Shown here one piece after another: positions 62,562-64,000 of a stretch of 64,000 nucleotides of DNA. Origin of the DNA: Vespa crabro (taxonomy: Eukaryota > Arthropoda > Insecta > Hymenoptera > Vespidae); assembly GCF_910589235.1 (NCBI RefSeq), contig NC_060957.1:1-64000 (forward strand). The letters run 5' to 3'. The notes under the pieces are model-generated. The model was not told the DNA's origin, made no database searches, and saw only the letters and a list, made by a program, of their open reading frames with translations. The position numbers and the translations under genes were made by a program. How positions within the stretch are numbered: position 1 is the stretch's first letter; the number at the start of each line of letters is the position of its first letter.

Positions 62562-64000
62562 CTATTCAGTGATGAAAGAAAAAGAAAAAACGAAGGAAAA
62601 AAAGAAAAAAGATTAAAACGAAAGAACGTAGAAAAATAAGATCACAGATAACAAAAGTGCGATATTTAACGTTATTTACGTTTAATAAGTCTTATCGTCT
62701 TATGCGAGATTTCGCAGTCGAAAAAAATAAATCTTCGCACTGGACACTAAGAATGGTTTCGTGCAAGTCCACAGTTAAATTTACATATACACGATTCTGA
62801 TTTACATAAACTGTACAAACCGACTAATTCTGTTTGCGATACAAGTCAGACAAAAGCGTAGACAGATATATACGTATATTTAAAAAGTCTGTCCTATCAA
62901 TTAAATTACACTAAAAATTTGAACTTGACTCAGACGATTCGATCATTTATTCGTCGTTTTAGCCGCCTTCGATTTCGATGAAACTGTACAGGTCGATAGA
63001 GTCTTACTTCATCAGCTAAAGAGAAGTCTAAGAGTAATTTTCATCCTTAAAAATGTTATTATCGCAGGAATATATCTTGTTATTGCATCGAAATTATTTT
63101 GTACAAAGGCATTTTAGTGATCTTTTAAAAAAATTTTCAAATCAAAATGAAAACGAAGATTTTACTCTAAGAAAGGACTATGAAAAAAGAGGTATCAGTA
63201 TTTTGCTTGTGGAACAAAGGGGAGGAAATACCGATAAAAGAAAAGAAAAGGAAAGAAAAGAAAAGAAAAAGGATCCTTCGTTGGGTCCTCCGTGAGGGAA
63301 ATATAATTAGATTATCGTTCCTGGATAAAAGATGGTATTACCTTTATCTCAGTCTTTTTAAATCAATGTCTTTGTACGTTCGAAACTTTCTGAATAATTT
63401 CCCTAGTGATTTCTCTCTTTCTCTGTACATGTATGTATATATACATATAGATATACATATATATATATATATATATATACAATACGTACATATAATATGT
63501 CCGGTTTAAATGTTTACACGCGATTATTTCCCCAAGTATTAAAAATCCACATAATGTTTGAAACAAATGTGTGATGTTATAGGGGCACAAGTGGTAGTAA
63601 TAATTGTGTGACTTTGCGATAACTTCGGAGACCAAAGGTCAATTTGAATATTTGAATGATACCCCCATATTCTTTATTACATATTTCTGTTGCTGATATC
63701 GAAACGTTTCCAACATATTGCTCATGCATGAATTTTGTACGGGCCATTGTTGAGTTATTAAGGTTTAAATTTGGCATTGCCCCAGCATTTGCGTTAGCAT
63801 CATTGCGTTACATGGACACAACGAGAAAATAACTTGGTCGGATTTTATATACCAGTGAAAAAACGATTGGATTGTGTCGCATTGATGCAAAATGTATAAA
63901 TAATGTATTTTTAATAATTGACGACACGTAAAAGAACATTAATGTCGGCGGCATGCCAATTTTAAAAATAAAACAAAACGGAACATAACGTGGGCAGAGT
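62562..64000. other. AT-rich DNA to the window edge
   Basis: It holds a (TA)n tract at 63,449-63,479, an A-rich low-complexity stretch at 63,235-63,270 and a 66-codon minus-strand ORF (63,577-63,777) without a recognised domain. On the minus strand a TATATAAAA box near 63,845 lies upstream of that ORF, so a promoter is conceivable. Nothing else can be supported. Confidence 0.4.
63449..63479. repeat. (TA)n microsatellite, about 30 bp
   Basis: TA repeat within a longer TATACATATAGATA stretch. Confidence 0.95.

Overview
The window looks like nuclear DNA of an insect, most probably a hymenopteran (ant or bee). This is an inference. It is AT-rich, has many dinucleotide microsatellites, short spliced exons with GT-AG borders, a six-cysteine odorant-binding protein (OBP) gene with the five-exon layout seen in ant OBPs, and a decayed mariner element. 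Nothing bacterial (operons, Shine-Dalgarno sites, dense ORFs) is visible. Most long ORFs on either strand in the first 7.6 kb, and many later ones, are by-products of repeats.

Layout. Bases 1-7,645 are an A-rich minisatellite made of a 44-bp conserved core joined by variable A-rich linkers. About 3 kb of it is itself duplicated in tandem. Bases 8,285-9,510 hold a second, unrelated tandem repeat of exactly 273 bp. Bases 9.5-11.1 kb hold degenerate dispersed repeats, including three copies of a module with CCCATGGG palindromes. Bases 13,399-23,609 are a satellite of about 34 monomers of 303-304 bp, with two monomer classes, chimeric monomers and duplicated multi-monomer blocks. Three unrelated tandem families in 24 kb suggest a heterochromatic or pericentromeric edge.

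The gene-bearing part starts just right of the satellite. A complete OBP gene on the minus strand (24,079-24,917, five exons, 155 residues) has a TATA box and initiator at the right spacing. A secreted leucine-rich-repeat gene on the minus strand (31,036-34,123, seven coding exons, 486 residues) has a signal peptide, LRR caps at both ends and a C-terminal hydrophobic tail that suggests a GPI anchor. Its 5' leader probably extends to 34,405 and may continue to a GC-richer first exon near 35.7-35.95 kb. A mariner transposase fossil lies at about 40.5-41.65 kb.

From 42 kb to the end the window is AT-rich non-coding DNA with long (TA)n, (GA)n and (CA)n tracts. A few isolated segments look like spliced exons (26.84, 37.6, 54.5, 61.0-61.2 and 62.5 kb). 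Their genes could not be assembled and, in two cases, the strand is not certain. They are listed with low confidence. The two complete genes are both extracellular products (a ligand carrier and an adhesion-type LRR protein), but nothing in the sequence ties them to one pathway.
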